The notes under the pieces were generated by a model that saw nothing but the letters and a program-made list of their open reading frames with translations, was not told the DNA's origin and searched no databases. The translations under genes and the position numbers were made by a program. From Plantago ovata (taxonomy: Eukaryota > Streptophyta > Magnoliopsida > Lamiales > Plantaginaceae), in contig CM051457.1 of NCBI GenBank assembly GCA_028274465.1, forward strand, positions 105,833,982 through 105,897,981: a stretch of 64,000 nucleotides of DNA. The letters are read 5' to 3'. Every line of letters starts with the position of its first letter. Within the stretch, counting starts at the first letter, position 1. Positions 35,690 through 46,606 of the stretch are shown here, piece after piece.

Positions 35690-36400
35690 GAAGTAGAAGG
35701 CTCGAAGAGACCCAAGTCGAATGGGCAAGATCCAAGTCGAATTCGATTTCAGCTCAAAAGCTCAATGTAGAAGGCTCGTAGAGACCCAAGTCAAATTCAA
35801 TTTCGACCCTCAAGACCTAAGTCGAATTCGATTTCGAACCACAATTTCGACCCTCAAACCACAAGCTCAAAGAAAAGGCTCAAAGAAGACAAATGGAAAA
35901 GAATAGTCGAAGCACAACTTCGACCAGCGGATTCTCAAAAGGCTCGAAGATAGAGTCGAACCACAGTTGCTACCCTCGAACCACAAGCTCAAAGAAAAGG
36001 CTCGAAGAAGACAGATGGAAAAGAATAGTCGAATCACAACTTCGACCGACAGATTCTCAAAAAGGCTCGAAGATAGAGTCGAACAAGGCTCGAAGAAGAC
36101 AGATGGAAAAGAAGTCGAATCACAATTTCGACCGGCGGATTCTCAAAAAGGCTCGAAGATAGAGTCGAACCACAGTTTCGACCCTCGAACCCTCAAAGAA
36201 AAGGCTCGAAGAAGACAGATGGAAAAGAAGTCGAATCACAACTTTGACCGGCAGACTCTCAAAAAGGCTCGAAGAGAGTCGAACCACATTTTCGACCGAC
36301 AAGCTCTCAAAAGGTCAAAGAGTAGCAAATCAAGAGTTTTGATCCAAAGGCTCGAAAGAAAAGAAAAGGGTCGAAAGATTGAAGTGTGGTGAAAACCCAA
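35690..36400 (+). repeat. Internal minisatellite A of the LARD-like element
   Basis: Degenerate units of about 90-115 bp: GGCTCGAAGAAGACAGATGG, then AAGTCGAATCACAACTTCGAC, then TCTCAAAAAGGCTCGAAGAT. The open frames here are by-products of the repeat and carry no protein domain. Confidence 0.75.
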
Positions 36401-37079
36401 GTCAACCTCGACTCACTCGTTTACTCCGAGCAAGAAAGAGCTGACCGACTAGATACATCGAAGTTGAAAAATAAGCTACCCGGACAACCCGAGAAATGAA
36501 GGTCCGAACTCAAAGTCTCAACCCACGACTGAGAATATCAAGTCCGACTCTACCCATTTCGGACTCAAAGAGCAACGTGAATGGCAAACTCCGAACATAT
36601 GCTCAGGAAATTATTTTCCGCTCAAAGTTGGAAATGCATCGAACTCGAAGAAAACTTAAAAATCCAACTACATCAGCTACACATGGCCGCATCCGACAAT
36701 TTATCATGCATATATTCATGGTCGGAGACACCCTTCGAAGGCCACCACCTTCCGAACTCGAAAAGACCAACAACAAAATGCAAGAAAGGGAAAGGGATAA
36801 TGTTTTTGCAAAACAAGATAGCAGCAAGAGACTCGGGGGATTGAGGCTGATCACAGCTCCAAATTAATATCTTCCATGATGTCGAGCTGATATTTTCCAT
36901 GAAATGAGACCGATACCGCACTTGAAGGTTGAGACCAATACCAACTTCATTGTTCAAGGTTCAAATAGTACACAATAAAAGTCCACTCGACTTACACAAG
37001 CTAACTCCAATATCGCGGCTAGTTAGTCCCACGCGACTTCAACGTCTTCGATTTTGAGATTTCTAGGAATAGTTGGGAG

Positions 37080-38480
37080 ATGCAACAGATGGAGATGGTG
37101 GTTTGATCACCATCTCAAGACCCTCGAAGGGACGGATCCCTCATTCGAAGTCTCCAAAGGAGGCTGGTTAGAGAAACCACCTCAAGACCCCCGAAGGGAT
37201 GGAATTCACCCTCGAAGTCTCCGAAAGGTAGGTTGGAGAAACAACCTCGTACCCTCAAAGGCATGGAATCCACCATCGAAGCCACGTTGAAGAGTGGTTG
37301 GAAAAACCATCTCGTACCCTCGAAGGGATGGAATCCACCCTCGAAGCCTACAAGTTGGAAAAACTCTCGTACCTTCGAAGGGAGGATAGAACCCTCGAAG
37401 CCTCGAAATGAGGAAAAAGGAGGTAGGTTGGAGAAACCACCTCCGAAGCCAAATTGAAGCCTCGAAAGGAGGAAAAGGGAGGTAAGTTGGAGAAACCACC
37501 TCGAAGCCAACGCGAAGAGAGTTAGGTTGGAGAAACTACCTCCGAAGCCCCCAAGAAGAAGAGAGTTTGTTGGAAAAATCATCTCGTACAATCGAAAGGA
37601 TAGAACCCTCCCTCGAAGCCTCCAAAAGAGGAAGAAGTGATTGGTTGGAGAAACCATCTAATTGTACCCTCGAAAGGGAAGATAGAACCCTCGAAGCCTC
37701 CAAATGAGGTAGGTTGGAAAAACCACCTCGAAAGTTCCAAGAGAAAGAGCTTGGTTGGAGAAACCATCTCGTACCCTCGAAGAGAATAAAAGCACCTTGA
37801 AGCCTCGAAAAGAAGAGAAGAAGAACTTGGTTGGAGAAACCATCTCATAGCCTCGAAGAGAAGACAAGCTACATTGAAGCCTCTAAAAGAGAAAGATAGA
37901 ACCCTCGAAGCCTCCGAAAGAGGAAGAGGTAGGTTGGAAAAACCATCTCGTAGCCTCGAAGAGAAGACAAGCTACATTGAAGCCTCTGAAAGAGAAAGAT
38001 AGAACCCTCGAAGCCTCCAAAAGAGGAAGAGGTAGGTTGGAAAAACCACCTCGAATCCTCAAGAGGATTACCCCGAAATGAACTTTCGGAGGAAAAACAT
38101 CTCGAAATGAACCTTCGGAGGAGAACTTAACAGGGAAAACCTTAAAGAAAAAGCTATCGAAACAAGCAAGTGAAACTCTTGCGAAATCACTCATGATGCC
38201 CCTTTTGACGGGAGTGGTTGGAAAAACTACCTCGAAACCTCCAAATGAGGAATAAATGATCGGTCGGAAAAACCACCTCGAAACCTCCAAATGAGGAATA
38301 AAATGATCGGTTGGAGAAACCATCTCGCCACCTCGAAAAGAGGAAAAGGCCACATCGAAGCCTCCACAAGAGGAATAAAAGGAGATTGGTTGGAAAAACC
38401 GTCTCGAAGCCTCGAAGAGATGAAAAGCCGACTTGAAACCTCGAAAAACCACCTTGAAACCTCCAATTGAGGAATAAAAG
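37080..38480 (+). repeat. Internal minisatellite B of the LARD-like element
   Basis: About fifteen degenerate units of roughly 70-110 bp containing GGTTGGAGAAACCACCTCG and CCTCGAAGCCTCCAAA. Minus-strand frames rich in FFQPTS-like text across here are repeat artefacts. Confidence 0.75.
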
Positions 38481-39765
38481 AGGCTCTATCGAACGGGTCA
38501 TGGAACATCAAAAACTTGAGAAGATACTACTCTTAGAACATTTCGAACATGCTATCGAACATGTTTCCTTTTGTAACAAACCTCCCTCTAAATCACCCCC
38601 ACAAGGGTCGTCACTGTAAAGGGAAGGTCGCATTTCTAACAAACCTCCCTCCAAACCACCCACACAAGGGTCGTCACTGAGAAGGGAAGGTTGCTTTTAT
38701 AAACAAGGCTCCTTAAAAAAGGAAGCCATTCATGCAAGAATTAGATGAAAACTCCTATCATCAATGTCTTACAATCGAAACAAACAATGGTAGATAATAA
38801 CTGTTGACATTCGATAGGCTATCGACGGATAGACCATCGAACTCATGGTATATCTCCACCTCTCTTTTCGAACCAATATAGAGTCAGCGCGAAAGATTTT
38901 TATTCCGACGGGGAGATAATCTTTCGGCTAGTCACTAACCTCGAAACAAATTTCTTCGAGATGAAAGTCGACGATTTGACAGGAGATACTCGACGGTTTA
39001 TACTCCGTCTAAATACGCCGCTTGACAATTGAATGGGAGTTAGACAAACTTTAAGCCCAAACCTCAACGGAGGAAATGTCATTAAAGGTACTTAAACCCG
39101 CTAATAGATACTACACGAACACTAATGCTTCAATGTCTGTGGTGAACCCTTCGAAGGGAACAAAAGGACAAAGATCGAAAGCAATAGTATATACACACTC
39201 CAAATAGCCTCGAAACCCCAATTGGTTTGAAACCACATTACACTTACCACTCAACACGAAGGCTATTTGAGATGCGAAGCGCAAATAACTTCGATGATCA
39301 TGTTATATCAAAAAAGAAACCAAGTCATATATACTAGCAAGGAAGTTCGAGGACACTAACTCGAAACAAAAGAGAAAGGGATTCCACCAGGCCGGAGTCA
39401 ACACTTACAAAAGCGACCCTGGGAAGAATCCCCCTCCGAGTCCCTCGACATGTTCGACATAATAGAAAGGAGAACCCAAAAGAATGAGAAAAGAAAAGGA
39501 GAATAAGGGTTTTTATCCCCACTTCACTAGCAGTTATTGCGGTTCAAAAATGGAGGTGCATGTGTCACACGCCCCCTCCCAAACAACGACACGTGTAAAG
39601 AGACGAACAGACATGCATCTGAAATTATCAATTCTCCCTTCGGAATTCAAAATGTCAAAGACGACCTAGATCCCGCCTAAATAAGTTCCTCGAATCAAGA
39701 CCATTGAACTTTCGATGGATTCCTTACCATCATCCACCAAAACCTGGGGGACTCACGATAAGGGA

Positions 39766-39908
39766 ATATGGTGCTACTCAAAGTTCGAACACCCTCAAAA
39801 GGCCTCGAACTAACGAGTGACCAGCGAAGCATAAGGGAATGTGATGCTACTCAAAGTTCGAACACCCTCAAAAGGCCTCGAACTAACGAGTGACCATCGA
39901 AGAAACAA
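39766..39908 (+). repeat. 72-bp tandem duplication near the LARD 3' end
   Basis: AAGGGAATRTGRTGCTACTC followed by AAAGTTCGAACACCCTC is present twice in direct succession. PPT-like words GGGGGACTCACGATA and GGGGGACTGATGATA occur nearby (about 39747 and 39996) in addition to the real one at 40180. Confidence 0.8.
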
Positions 39909-40853
39909 AAAAGTTGCCAACGTATGAAGAATGGATGGTCGACAAAAGCAAACAAAAGTTCATCGAAAGATTGTCACCACATTCTTCGAGAACTTGGGGG
40001 ACTGATGATAGGGTACTCAATTTCCATCAAGACCCCGGAGTAACTTATGACATGAGCACATGGACAAACACCACCAAAAATGAAGAAAGGTTCGAAAAAG
40101 GTCTCACCCAGACCCCAATACTTCCCAAAGAAGAAGAAGAAAAAAGTTTAGACAGATTAATTTACGACATCTCTCAAAACTTGAGGGACTGATGATATGG
40201 GTAAATATGTCACCACTATGACAAGGCCTCGAAATACAAAGCTACCCTCGAAAGTATCTACACCCTCGAAATGACAGACACCCTCGAAACGTATGCATCC
40301 TCGAAGCCACCAGGCATTCACACCCTCGAAAGAGTCTACACCCTCGAAAGGACAGACACCCTCGAAAGGCACATACACCCTCGAACACCTACAGACAGCT
40401 GGGAACTACACCTCATACCCACATTTGTCTATATATCGCCAAGGTACACTACTACTTCAGAACACTCTCAACACACTTCCACTCTCTACCTTCATTTCCT
40501 TCGGGTATAAACACTTGAATGCAACACCGGTCTGACTATCGACAGGCCGGTAAACCACTAACATCCCCACCCCGTCCCCAGGTTTTCGCTAAGAAATAAA
40601 CCCAAGAACGACTCTAAACGGAGGAGATCTTGGAGATGGTGAGGAAAACGGCACGATCCACATTTAATTTTTACCTCATCAGTGGGTAATAACTTAGAGG
40701 GCAAGATAAATTCGTATCTTGGAGATATGATAGGGATATCATCCTAATCTTCTAATTATCACATATTTCGTGATAATTATCTTTAAATATAATGATATCC
40801 TAGCATAGTAAAACACCACTAATTTACGCAATTTAGGTGTCTACAGAAACCTA

Positions 40854-41354
40854 TATTGTAGTGGTTATAGGAAGCATTCGTGCAGCCGGTGCAGCTTACA
40901 GACGGCAAGCAACACAGTCAGTGTGGAGCTCGCGTCCCGACAGGTCAAGAGGTCGTGGCCGTGGCTCGCTCCCCACATTGTGGGACACTGGGACTACACA
41001 GAGCTTCTCCCGTAAAGGGGCTGCCACTTGGCAGCTCCTCATTGGACACCCTATTTTAAAAAAAAAATGAAAATTCAACTTTATATTCAAACGCTATAAC
41101 TTGAAAAATAAAAATGTAGTAAGAGAAGAATAAAAAAATCACCAGCAGTTTTACTTTTTTGAAATCTATAAATAGAGATCACCGTTGACTATGTTTTGAG
41201 CACCCCATCTCCGACTCCTATTTAAATCTTAATTAAACTTAAACAATTCTAAAATATATTTTATATCAATATTACAATTCGTATTATTATCATTTATTTA
41301 GAAATAAAGAAAATATTAAGTAATTGGACGACGACATGCTATCATCCATAACCA
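40854..41354. mobile_element. Truncated second Harbinger-like end, inverted
   Basis: The complement of 41050-41300 matches the right-hand leader of the Harbinger element (44940-45130): GGTGCTC.AAACATAG, CTCTATTTATAGAT, GGTGATTTTT, CAAGTTATAG. GGCAGCCCCT is also shared. It is thus the end of a related element in opposite orientation, cut off at the left near the LTR element. Confidence 0.5.
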
Positions 41355-41749
41355 TTAGACCACCAGCATTGGTGCCATGCCATGCCATGGCACCATGCAC
41401 TATTTTGCCTCCATGCCGCGGCATCGTGGCTTGTTTCTGCATTGGTGGCCACGATGCCGCGACATGGTGGTTTTTTTTTTTTTTTTTAATTTTTTTTTTT
41501 TGATAATTATATTATGATAAGATGAACTAAAATTTAAACAAAATATATTTAATAGTTTATTTGAAATAACTTACATCAAATTTAAACACATAACACAGAA
41601 TCATACTCATTATAGAACGAGTTCACATCAAATTTAAAACACAAAATCTAACGAATTGAGATGCAACAACCACACAACACACAAACATAAAATGCATGAA
41701 ACTTAAAACAAATAAGACACACGATTGATGAACCTCGCACAATCAATCA

Positions 41750-43131
41750 CTAACACCTCCAGATATGTTCCATGAGGTCTGAAGTTAGTCGTTCATGCGT
41801 GTTGATGCTATGCATCTGTCGGTTAATATTCATGTACTCATTCAGAGAGTTTATTGTTGATGTCGTCCTTCGAATATGAATTCCACGATCGAAATCCTCA
41901 ACGTAAGACCTTGTGTCGTCCTCAAACTCTTTCCTCAGGCTTTCCATTTCACTTTCATAGTTTTTGTATGTGTGGCGTTCATCCTCAACTATCATATTGT
42001 GGAGTGTGATGCAGCAATCCATGATCTTACGGAGTGTGGACTTGTTGTGAGCAAGAGCCGGGTTTCGTATTATTGCAAACCGTGCTTGCATAACTCCAAA
42101 ATCCCGTTCCACATCCTTACGGCAAGACTCCTGGAGCTGAGAGAACTTTGATTCTTTATGAGTTATGGGATTGGGGATGGCACTCACAAACGTAGCCCAG
42201 GATGGATAGATACCGTCAGTTAGGTAGTACGGCATGCTGTATTGATGGCCATTCACCGTAAATTCCACAGGAGGTGCAGTGCCGTTGAGAAGATCCTCGA
42301 ACACTGGTGAACGCTGCACGATTGATAAGTCATTGAATTTTCCGGAAACTCCAAAGAATGAATGCCATATCCAAGTGTCTTGGGATGCCACAGCTTCTAA
42401 CACAAGGGTAGGACTTCCACATTTCCCTTGGAATTGACCGTGCCACGCGTCGGACAATTCTTCCAAATCCAATGCATACAGTCGATACTCCCAATCATGC
42501 CCGGAAAGCCTCTTGCCTTGTTGATTGCTAGAAGTCGCCGTAAGTCATCTTCATTGGCCCTCCTCATGTAGGTTGCGCCAAACTCTGCAACCACAGCGTC
42601 ACAAAAACGCGAGAGATATTTCAAAGCCGTACTTTCACCAAGGCGACAATACTCATCAACCGAGTCAGCACAACACCCATAAGCTAGCATTCGAATGGCT
42701 GCGGTACATTTTTGGAGTGTGGATAACCCCTGACGGCCAGCAGCATCTAGCTTGCAGACAAAGTAATCATCTTGATGCACAACACCAACAACTACTCGTT
42801 CAAACAAGGCCCTACGCATTCTGTATCTGCGTCGGAACTTATCTGCATAAGGAGCGACCTGACCAAAGTAATCACGCTCGAGTGGCACGACACGTGAAAC
42901 TCTTTCCCTGTCAATGTATTTTCGCTTCTTCTTTGAAGTGTTTTTTGGTTGTTCTTGTTGTTGATGTTGTTGGATGGAGTGCATCATATGGGGTATGTTG
43001 TTCATTATGAACTTTTGAGCTTGTTTGAAGGTATTCGAGGAAGAGGCACATGAAGAATATGCAAAGGAGGATGCAAAATTCAAACTTTCATCAGACGATG
43101 ACGAGCTTGATGATGAAGAGCTTGATGACAT
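41750..43131 (-). pseudogene. Harbinger transposase (DDE), one frameshift
   Basis: Starts at a Met followed by a Ser run (43131). The first frame carries the helix-rich N-terminal part (RRRYRMRRALFERVV), CRLGESTALKYL and the first catalytic Asp in GSIDCMHW. A single missing base near 42448 (GCG to CG after KNCPT) shifts the frame. The second frame continues AWHGQFQGKCGSPTLVLEAV, then the second Asp in YLTDGIYPSW and the Glu in VERDFGVMQARF, to a stop at 41750. Catalytic DDE residues are all kept, so only the one lesion disables it. HWIWKN replaces the usual HWEWKN. Confidence 0.85.
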
Positions 43132-43632
43132 GATTCTTTTAAACTTAAGAAGTGGATGAAGGGTTGGTGTATCTAAATTAAGTTCCAGAGTTGCATTATA
43201 TAGACATGGATGAGACACATTGCCTCGGATATGATAAGATTTTTGAAGATAAGATTTTTGGAGATAAGATTTCAAAAGATAAGATAACATGCTTAGTCAT
43301 GGCTGAGTCAGATTGCATAGGATGCCTCAAGTAGTGTTATGATTCCTGACGAATTCAAATTCATGATATCTGACAAAGTAAAGTTCTGATTCCTGACAAA
43401 GCAAATTAAAAAGTTGTTTGACTAAAAGTAAACTTTTGATTCCTGACAAATTCAAATTCAAAGCAAATTCATTTCATTACAACGGATACATGGGAAATGA
43501 AAATACAAACAAGTCACACTTACGAATGTAAAATAACACAATGCGAAAATTAAAGTACAAACACGCCACACTTAAACGCCTAAACAAACACACTTAAACA
43601 CTTAACAAACACACTTAAACAAGTTTCACCAT

Positions 43633-44888
43633 TCAATTGTTCGGAAACAATTCGGCTCTGAGTGCATCTGCCACTGCTCTCTGCTCGGCATTCAAATTAT
43701 CGTAGTGAGGCAACAGATCCATCAAGAATTTCATCCGCTCATTCCTCAACTTCTCCTCTTTCAAGTACTGGTCCTTCAGTTTCCTGGCCTCCCTCTTTTC
43801 CTCCTTCTCCCTTTCAAAGGCGAGCCTGCTGTTATGAGCTTCCTTGTCCCACTCAATCCTCTGTCTTTCATACTCAAGAGATTGGGGATAATTACCATTG
43901 AATTGCACCCATCCCTCACCTATCGTGTCCATTGCGGAGTTGCAAGAACTTTCACCTTGTTCCATCTTTTTCGCCTTGTCCCGACCCATAAGGCGTTTCG
44001 GACTCGAGACACTGTCACCAACTAAGTGGTATCGCTTCGTCCCACTACTGCCACGTCCCGTTGACTCCATTCGTTCATCCCCATCTACATCAACATCCAC
44101 AGTGACATTGTTTGGATCTTGCTTCTTCTTCAAGTGAGTCTCCCAATTCAAGTACATTTCATACATCGGGTACGACTTCACAACATCCCACTGTTTAAAC
44201 AGATGAAAACCAGAGCTGTATAGTGTGTTTTCCTTGTGAAATTCCTGAGCCGTGTTGATCACATCGTCGTTGTTGAATCCACTACGCTGGCCAACTGCAC
44301 TCACAGCCCTCTCATAACAGCCAAGCCAATTATTAATTTCCTTCTTCATACGGTCGACTCTTTTGCGCATTGAATCTGGAGTGCGGTGGATAAGTCCGGC
44401 GTGCAACCCGTCCGCCCTAGCCTCCTCATACATTTCATGAACCTTTTTGAATAAAGTAGCATACCTCTGGTTCGTACCGATGATAGGATCTGAGCAAACA
44501 TCCATATAGAACGAAGGAGAACCAAATCTTCCTTCTCGGTCCATTGCACGTTCCGTGGTGTAGCCTTGGCGTTTGTCGCATCAGCAGTGGCGGCCTCCTT
44601 CCCTTTTCGGCTACGACCCGTTGGCTTTGGCTGATTTTGGGGCTGAGTCTCTGCAACGAACTCAAGAGTTTGGGAGAACATTCCCGGTATCTGAGACTGA
44701 GGAGATGGGAAATTTTGGGTGTTTGGCTCTTCGGTCTCATTTTGAAACAAAGGGCGAACGACATTCGGTGAGGTAGAGTTCAACAACGGTTAGCGAAGTT
44801 GGCTCATGAGCTCTGCGTACAACTCTTTCTCATATTCCTTCATATATGCAAGAGTTTCACGAGTGTAAAGCTGACCGTTGAACTCCAT
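43633..44888 (-). pseudogene. Harbinger ORF2, Myb/SANT-like DNA-binding protein, broken
   Basis: Starts MEFNGQLYTRETLAYMKE at 44888. An in-frame TAA stands at 44790-44792, and a shift near 44520 separates WTEKEDLVLLRS from MDVCSDPIIGTNQ. The rest runs to ELFPNN at the end, with the trihelix-like WTxxED...R block, a Lys/Glu-rich coiled coil (EREKEEKREARKLKDQYL) and the C-terminal domain typical of the partner protein that brings Harbinger transposase to the nucleus. Confidence 0.8.
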
Positions 44889-45410
44889 CTCACCGGACAA
44901 AAAAATGGAGGGTTAAGGGGGGTTTTGATGTTAAGAGTGTATTTTGAGTTTAATTAAGAGAGAAATGAGAGCTGGAGATCGGGTGCTCCAAACATAGCTG
45001 AGATTGGTCTCTATTTATAGATCTCGAAAAAATAGAGCTGTTGGTGATTTTTATTTATTTTTTGCATTTTTATTTTTCGAGTTATAGCCGTTTTTGTCCG
45101 TTGGAGTATGAAAGCAAATAAAGAAAAAAAAACAAAATAAATAAATAAAAAGGGACCAGTGGCAGCCCCTCACTAAAACGGCTTTCTTGAGACGCCGCGG
45201 TGAAGAGAAAGTGCAGACGCCGGCATGGATGCCGCGGCGTTCATCCATCAATGCGAGCCTACGCCGCGGCATCGGGACGCCGGCTTCCCATGCCGAGCTC
45301 ATCCCGGCACCGATGCAGCCCGTCTTACAGAAAAACACCCCTTGTTATATGGCATGGAGTAAAAGAACACGACGACGTGTTATCATCCGTCACCGTTGCA
45401 GGTGGTCTAA

Positions 45411-46142
45411 TTGGGGGTAGACACAAACAGCACGGAAACAAACTAATGCATGCTTGGCCCATCTCTAACTCTACGCATGTTCTAACTATGGGGCAGGGTT
45501 CACTATGGAGTATCTTTACTATGCATGTTCTCATAAGTCATAACTATACTGGTACCAACATACTTGATGGATCCGGGGACCAGTGTGCCCCAACACTGTT
45601 TACGCGGGTCTCACCGTGGAGCCCATAGTGTACCGTGAGTAGTGGGACTGTCACAAGCCATCCCCAATCCCATTGTAGACTAACTCATTTTATTATGTTT
45701 TTCTTCTTTTTTTTAACCATTTTCATGTTTTCATTTTTTTCCTTTTATATATGCTTCTTTTGTTTTTCCATTCTTTATTGCTATTTTATCATGAAGGAAA
45801 AATTACAAATTGGTGATACTTTCAAGAGTTATTATCAAACTAATGTAACCTAAATACTTTACATGCATAGGTTATATTTTCATGATATAAAATTTTTAAT
45901 TAATTTTATTGTATGATTTGAAAATAATTTAAGTCAAATCGACCCTCGAAAAAATCAACAAAACAAAGTGTTTCATTTATTTTTGGATGGAGGAAGTAAT
46001 TTTTTTTTTGTTTTTAAATAAGATTTTAAGTATTATTAAAATGTAATTAAGATGTTAAAATGTTATGTATGTAATTTACCCTAACTATAATGGTCCGTCC
46101 CAATGTGCTTCATCAATTATTTTGTAATGCCAGTAACCACTT
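45411..46142. other. Intergenic
   Basis: Bases 45800-45995 end in GGATGGAGGAAGTA, the right end of a Stowaway-like MITE whose left end is lost. From about 46020 the text aligns with the BAHD 2 upstream region. No gene. Confidence 0.45.
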
Positions 46143-46340
46143 AGGCTCTGTTCTTTTCATCTGAAAATTGATAAATACTCCGATCAGTTCAGATGCATTA
46201 AGTTCAGTTCCAATCAGTTCAGATGCATTAAGTTCAATTCAGATTTGGCTAATAGTATTTTGTACTACAAATAAGTTCGGTTCAGTTCACATCCATTCAG
46301 TTCAGTTCAGACTTTTTCAGACGAAGAGAACAGAGGCTTA
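46143..46340. mobile_element. hAT-like MITE in the BAHD 3 promoter
   Basis: AGGCTCTGTTCTTTTCATCTG on the left is mirrored by CAGACGAAGAGAACAGAGGCT on the right, with TTCAGTTCAG tracts between. It interrupts sequence that is continuous upstream of BAHD 2 (AACCAC ... ATTCATGTTGTCCC). Confidence 0.7.
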
Positions 46341-46496
46341 TTCATCGATCATCATGCTGTCCCATTTATTTGTTTATTTATTAGAAAAAATAGGAAAAAT
46401 AAATAGCTTTATTTGTTGGGAATGAAAATCGTGGCTTCTTATCAAGAACGTGTTATATGTGTGGAGGTCGAAATTTTTACTTAAATTCGCTGCAAC

Positions 46497-46503
46497 TATA
46501 AAT
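46497..46503 (+). promoter_or_regulatory. TATA box of BAHD gene 3
   Basis: TATAAAT about 104 bp before the start codon, conserved with gene 2. Confidence 0.55.
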
Positions 46504-46606
46504 CCATCACCAGCCTAATATAAGAAGCACTACATCAGAGCTGGAGTTGAAACTTTCAGCAAAGAAAAGGAAAGTTTTGAGTGGCTATTATTATCTCTCT
46601 GGTTCA

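Larger units (their letters stand above)
34305..40681 (+). mobile_element. Coding-poor Gypsy-type LTR element (LARD-like), 6.4 kb
   Basis: LTRs 34305-34788 and 40193-40681, starting TGATATGGG and ending ACCTCATCA. Exact duplication GTGGG (34300-34304 and 40682-40686). Next to the left LTR is TTGGCGCCGTCTGTGGGAA, a primer site common in plant Tat-type Gypsy elements; GAGGGACTGA precedes the right LTR. The 5.4-kb interior has no gag-pol and consists mostly of degenerate tandem repeats rich in CTCGAA. It must rely on a partner for proteins. Inserted in the TATA region of the older element's LTR. Confidence 0.9.
33110..40845 (-). mobile_element. Small non-autonomous LTR element, split by a later insertion
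   Basis: LTRs begin TGTTAACCATGAATTTT and end TGTCTACA on the plus strand. Left LTR 33110-33579. Right LTR 33997-34304 plus 40687-40845. Perfect target duplication GAAAC (33105-33109 and 40846-40850). The internal region is only 417 bp. Minus orientation is indicated by TATAAATA in the LTRs, by AATTGACACGCCCAGTGAGAC just after the right LTR, and by a purine tract GAGTGGGCATT before the left LTR. No protein is encoded. Confidence 0.88.
41358..45407 (-). mobile_element. Decayed PIF/Harbinger transposon with both genes
   Basis: Encodes a Harbinger-type DDE transposase and a Myb/SANT-like partner, both on the minus strand. Candidate ends ATTAGACCACCAGCATTGG (left) and the complement of CACCGTTGCAGGTGGTCTAAT (right), with GC-rich CCGCGGCATCG palindromes just inside both ends. 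The flanking trinucleotides read TTA and TAA, so a clean TWA duplication is not proven and the ends may be a few bases off. Confidence 0.75.

Noticed and set aside
36496..36867. Open frame of 123 codons in the LARD-like element
   Set aside because: No gag, protease or other domain can be recognised, and overlapping frames of similar length occur on both strands, as expected of repeat DNA.
37115..38511. Minus-strand frames of 90-189 codons rich in Phe, Ser and Gly
   Set aside because: They follow the CTCGAA-bearing minisatellite on the opposite strand; composition and periodicity are those of the DNA repeat.
42525..43010. Plus-strand frame of 161 codons
   Set aside because: It lies antisense to the Harbinger transposase and has no family resemblance.
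41355..45410. TTA/TAA as a proven Harbinger target duplication
   Set aside because: The two trinucleotides are inverted rather than direct copies, so they may belong to the inverted ends; element ends are left approximate.
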